DNA of 64,000 nt from an uncultured Bdellovibrionales bacterium (GTDB lineage Bacteria > Bdellovibrionota > Bdellovibrionia > Bdellovibrionales > Bdellovibrionaceae). The DNA is taken from the NCBI GenBank assembly GCA_903926205.1, contig CAIYID010000031.1:62001-126000 (forward strand), given 5' to 3'. The notes beneath the pieces are model-generated. The model saw nothing but the letters and a program-made list of their open reading frames with translations, searched no databases and was not told where the DNA came from. Below are positions 61,750 to 64,000 of the stretch, piece after piece (positions within the stretch are counted from its first letter, which is position 1; each line of letters starts with the position of its first letter). Position numbers and translations under genes: made by a program.

Positions 61750-61765
61750 CCTCTACGCGTGATCG

Positions 61766-61826
61766 CTGTCTTGCGCCGCTCACTCAGTGGCTTATCTCTG
61801 TCTTGCACGGGTCACCGAATGGCCTG
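61766..61826. repeat. Imperfect direct repeat between mglA and nadA
   Basis: Two copies of about 28 bp with a 32-bp period, both beginning CTGTCTTGC (61766-61774 and 61798-61806) and both ending in a TGGC-containing piece. About three quarters of positions match. The purpose is unknown. Confidence 0.5.
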
Positions 61827-61841
61827 TGTTTATTATTCCAC

Positions 61842-62435
61842 TCAGGTTGTAGCGCCACCCTTTAGCACATGAATGATGGACTTCGAAACACTTTTCAAAC
61901 TTTCCATAACTCCACGACCCTCATTAGCTGTGGCTTCGAATTCTGGAGCATTGTAAAGATTCAAAGATCGACGGAGTTCTTGCAAAGAGGCAGCATTTGG
62001 TAAATCTCTTTTGTTGTATTGGATCACAAGGGGAATTTCACGAATGTTGTAACCTTGAACCTCTAAATTTTTTTGTAAATTCCTCAAGGCCTCGAGATTT
62101 TCATCCATTCTTTCTGACTGCGAATCTGCAACAAAAATAATTCCATCCAAACCTTTCAGAATTAGTTTTCGAGAGGCATCATAAACCACTTGTCCAGGAA
62201 CTGAATACAAGTGGAAACGCGTCTTATAACCTCGAATATCACCAATATTGAGAGGCAAAAAATCAAAAAATAAAGTTCTTTCGATGTCAGTGTTAAGCGC
62301 AATTAATTTTGATTTTTGATCGTCGGCAGTGTTTTGATAAACCCATTGCACATTGGTCGTTTTTCCTCCTAAAGAGGGACCATAATAAACAATCTTGCAG
62401 TGAATTTCTTTTGCATTATGGTTAAAGAACGACAT
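61842..62435 (-). CDS. mglA: MglA-type Ras-like GTPase
   Basis: A 197-residue small GTPase: P-loop YGPSLGGKTTN (~18-28), LYSVPGQVVYDASRK (the VPGQ switch typical of MglA), DGIIFVADS and QYNKRDLP (NKxD). MglA controls polarity and motility in Myxococcus and prey invasion in B. bacteriovorus. No MglB is encoded beside it. GAGGA lies 9 nt before the ATG. It is in the dnaX-ybaB-recR operon, 42 bp after recR. Confidence 0.95.
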   Translation of the reverse strand: MSFFNHNAKEIHCKIVYYGPSLGGKTTNVQWVYQNTADDQKSKLIALNTDIERTLFFDFLPLNIGDIRGYKTRFHLYSVPGQVVYDASRKLILKGLDGIIFVADSQSERMDENLEALRNLQKNLEVQGYNIREIPLVIQYNKRDLPNAASLQELRRSLNLYNAPEFEATANEGRGVMESLKSVSKSIIHVLKGGATT

Positions 62436-62477
62436 TTTTAATCCTCACAAGTTACAAAACTTTTTTTTGATTCAAAT

Positions 62478-63116
62478 CTAAAGCTGGATCCGATTCTCCA
62501 GAGCCCGCCCCATGGTTCTATCATCAACATAGTCGATATCACTGCCAATGGGAACTCCATGAGCAATTCGGCTGATTCGAAGTCCAGTGTGCTCCAACTG
62601 TTTTGCTAAATACAAAATAGTGGTGTCACCCTCTAGATCCGCGTCCAATGCCATAATAATTTCTTTCATTTTTGGCTTTTGTGAAACAGAAGTCTCCCCT
62701 AGGCTTTGGTCGATACCTTGATTTAGTCGCGTCAGTAATTCTTGAATCTTCAAGTCTGACGGGCCAACACCATCCAAAGGACTAATCGTTCCATGTAATA
62801 CATGGTAACGACCACGAAAAGCTCCAGAGGCCTCGATGCGCATAATATCTGAAGGTTCTTCGACCACACATAAAACTTCATCTGAACGATGGGGATCTTC
62901 ACAATATCTGCAGATTTTACGGTCGGTGTAATTAAAACAAACGGGACAAGTTTTGATTTCAGTGCGAACTCGCTCAAGGGCTTCACCCAAGCGCATCGAA
63001 TACTCCGATGGGGAGCGAAGCACATAATAGGCTAAGCGCTGCGCCGTCTTTGGCCCAATTCCCGGAAGACGGGCTAATTCGTGAACTAGTTTTTCAAGAG
63101 CGGGAATGTTCAGCAT
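62478..63116 (-). CDS. recR: Recombination protein RecR
   Basis: A 212-residue protein: LPGIGPKTAQRLAYYVL helix-hairpin-helix, the zinc finger CPVCFNYTDRKICRYC, then the Toprim domain (LCVVEEPSDIMRIEASGAFRGRYHVL, ALDADLEGDTT). With RecF/RecO it loads RecA at gaps. It starts 6 bp after ybaB ends. Confidence 0.96.
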   Translation of the reverse strand: MLNIPALEKLVHELARLPGIGPKTAQRLAYYVLRSPSEYSMRLGEALERVRTEIKTCPVCFNYTDRKICRYCEDPHRSDEVLCVVEEPSDIMRIEASGAFRGRYHVLHGTISPLDGVGPSDLKIQELLTRLNQGIDQSLGETSVSQKPKMKEIIMALDADLEGDTTILYLAKQLEHTGLRISRIAHGVPIGSDIDYVDDRTMGRALENRIQL

Positions 63117-63122
63117 TAAGAA

Positions 63123-63446
63123 CTAGAATAGTCCTGGAATATTCATTCCGCCACTGATCTTTTCCATTTCTTTGGCCATGGTTTCTTTAGCAACTTTAAT
63201 TGCATCATTAGAGGCCATGACAATCAGGTCCTGAAGCATTTCCGAGTCTCCAGACTTGATCAATTCAGGACTGATGACGACTGATTTCAAAAGATGGTCA
63301 CCGTTCACGGTGACTTTTACCGCTCCGCCACCAGCCGTGCCATCAAAGGCTTGCTGACCGATTTCCTCTTGCACCTTTTTCATTTTCAATTGCATTTGAT
63401 TTGCTTGTTTCATCAATTGCGCCATTCCGCCTGCAAAACCCTTCAT
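63123..63446 (-). CDS. ybaB: YbaB/EbfC nucleoid-associated protein
   Basis: A 107-residue protein: MKQANQMQLKMKKVQEEI helix, GTAGGGAVKVTVNG strands (the family core) and DLIVMASNDAIKVAKETM. It binds DNA as a dimer. Its start overlaps the dnaX stop by 4 bp (ATGA), in the widespread dnaX-ybaB-recR order. Confidence 0.95.
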   Translation of the reverse strand: MKGFAGGMAQLMKQANQMQLKMKKVQEEIGQQAFDGTAGGGAVKVTVNGDHLLKSVVISPELIKSGDSEMLQDLIVMASNDAIKVAKETMAKEMEKISGGMNIPGLF

Positions 63447-64000
63447 GTATTCTCCTTGATCGATTTGATTTGTCCCTTAAATGCCGTATTCGCGGCTATC
63501 ACTTTTGGATGAGCGGCCACTTGCTCAGCCATGCTTTTCTGCTTTTTATCTTCTTTGTCCAATTCATTAGCTCTAGCAGAAACGGCTTGTCCCTCTTTTT
63601 CCTTCGACTCTTGAGAGAATCCAAGGGTTAAAGAATAACCAGCTCCCCAATACTGATCAACAAAAGTCTGCATACGTTCACGCGTGGCGCGATCAGACAT
63701 TTGGTCTTTCAGAAAAGACATTTTCGTTGGCACCGCCAACTCAATCACTTTATTTTTTTCTGCTATAAATAAAAGATTTTCTATCTTCGCACCTAACAAA
63801 GAATCTGCGGACTTGATTGTTTGCACAAGCTCAAACCATCGATCTTGTGGGTTAAGCGAAAGTGGGCTCTTCTGTGGAGTCGGCCTCGTCGTCGGCAGCA
63901 CTGGCTTAGGAACCGTCATAGTTTTTGTCGTCGGCACCACCACCTGGCCAGACAAAAGGGCTTGCAAAGAGGCCACCCGAGGAGCAGAAGCCATCCGCAA
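63443..64000 (-). CDS. dnaX: DNA polymerase III gamma/tau subunit, C-terminal part (partial)
   Basis: The frame is open to the window edge; the last 185 or so codons are present. The visible part is a Pro/Thr/Lys-rich linker (TKTMTVPKPVLPTTRPTPQ) followed by a tau C-terminal-like region (RWFELVQTIKSADSLLGAKIENLLF) and a charged tail. No ATPase motifs are in this part. The identification rests on the ybaB-recR context and the tail pattern. Confidence 0.82.
   Translation of the reverse strand: MRMASAPRVASLQALLSGQVVVPTTKTMTVPKPVLPTTRPTPQKSPLSLNPQDRWFELVQTIKSADSLLGAKIENLLFIAEKNKVIELAVPTKMSFLKDQMSDRATRERMQTFVDQYWGAGYSLTLGFSQESKEKEGQAVSARANELDKEDKKQKSMAEQVAAHPKVIAANTAFKGQIKSIKENT

Noticed and set aside
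1-64000. tRNA, rRNA, CRISPR arrays, transposases, phage genes, replication origin
   Set aside because: No T-loop-like GTTCGA with a matching acceptor stem, no regular repeats, no transposase or integrase motifs, and no DnaA-box cluster were seen.

Overview
The window looks like a chromosome segment of a Bdellovibrio-like bacterium (Bdellovibrionota). The reasons are the dnaX-ybaB-recR-mglA run at the right end, a lexA promoter carrying the palindrome TTACAGTGTAA (the TTAC-N3-GTAA box I recall for B. bacteriovorus), many secreted or outer-membrane proteins, and several cyclic-nucleotide and c-di-GMP signalling proteins. The DNA is A+T-rich by eye and densely coded. Many genes overlap by 4 bp, and several neighbouring pairs converge with overlapping 3' ends. 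I see no rRNA, tRNA, CRISPR array, insertion sequence or prophage.

Layout. 1-4600: two divergent outer-membrane-type proteins, a Fic/Doc-like protein, a PilZ protein, a secreted HNH nuclease, then a 690-bp stretch without an ordinary gene that ends in a chain of hairpins and an intrinsic terminator (candidate structured RNA with small ORFs). 4.6-12.2 kb: arfB, an Uup-type ABC-F ATPase, a 2-oxo-acid decarboxylase, a TerC protein, apt, a Cys-rich LuxR-type regulator, a lipoprotein and a 46-residue membrane peptide. 12.2-19.6 kb: a FecR/beta-barrel protein, a receiver-like protein, ampG, an adenosine-deaminase-like protein and an HNH protein. 19.7-24 kb: yajQ, an RRM protein, sua5, plsC and a cNMP-EAL protein. 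23.9-26.1 kb (minus strand): an SOS locus of lexA, a RecA-like ImuA with a damaged Walker A motif, a 37-residue hydrophobic ORF and a protein that is only the C-terminal tail of ImuB. 26.1-31 kb: a C45 hydrolase, a double-cNMP protein, tatA, mpaA and an HPF-like protein.

31.2-43.3 kb is an aromatic and menaquinone hub. ung-aroB-aroA-aroKDE-aroC lie in one overlapping plus-strand operon. The third aro gene fuses shikimate kinase, type I dehydroquinase and shikimate dehydrogenase, so aroB, aroA and this fusion reproduce the domain order of the eukaryotic pentafunctional AROM protein. Next to it lie menG and a DAHP synthase (minus) and menF-menD-menH (plus), so the entry enzyme, the chorismate-forming steps and chorismate use sit side by side.

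43.2-58.8 kb: proline iminopeptidase, a membrane protein, add, transketolase, pcnB, an alpha/beta hydrolase whose start codon overlaps that of pcnB, a DEAD-box helicase, a secreted protein, a large subtilisin-like lipoprotein protease, MutY fused in frame to a lipoprotein beta-propeller, and agmatinase. 58.8-64 kb (minus): a cNMP/zinc-ribbon protein, then dnaX (partial)-ybaB-recR-mglA-nadA-PPTase.

A recurring pattern is a good -35/-10 pair whose -10 ends 6 nt before an ATG that lacks a clear Shine-Dalgarno sequence (starts at 972, 14012, 20777, 45974, 50052; 7 nt at 5080). This suggests leaderless mRNAs.
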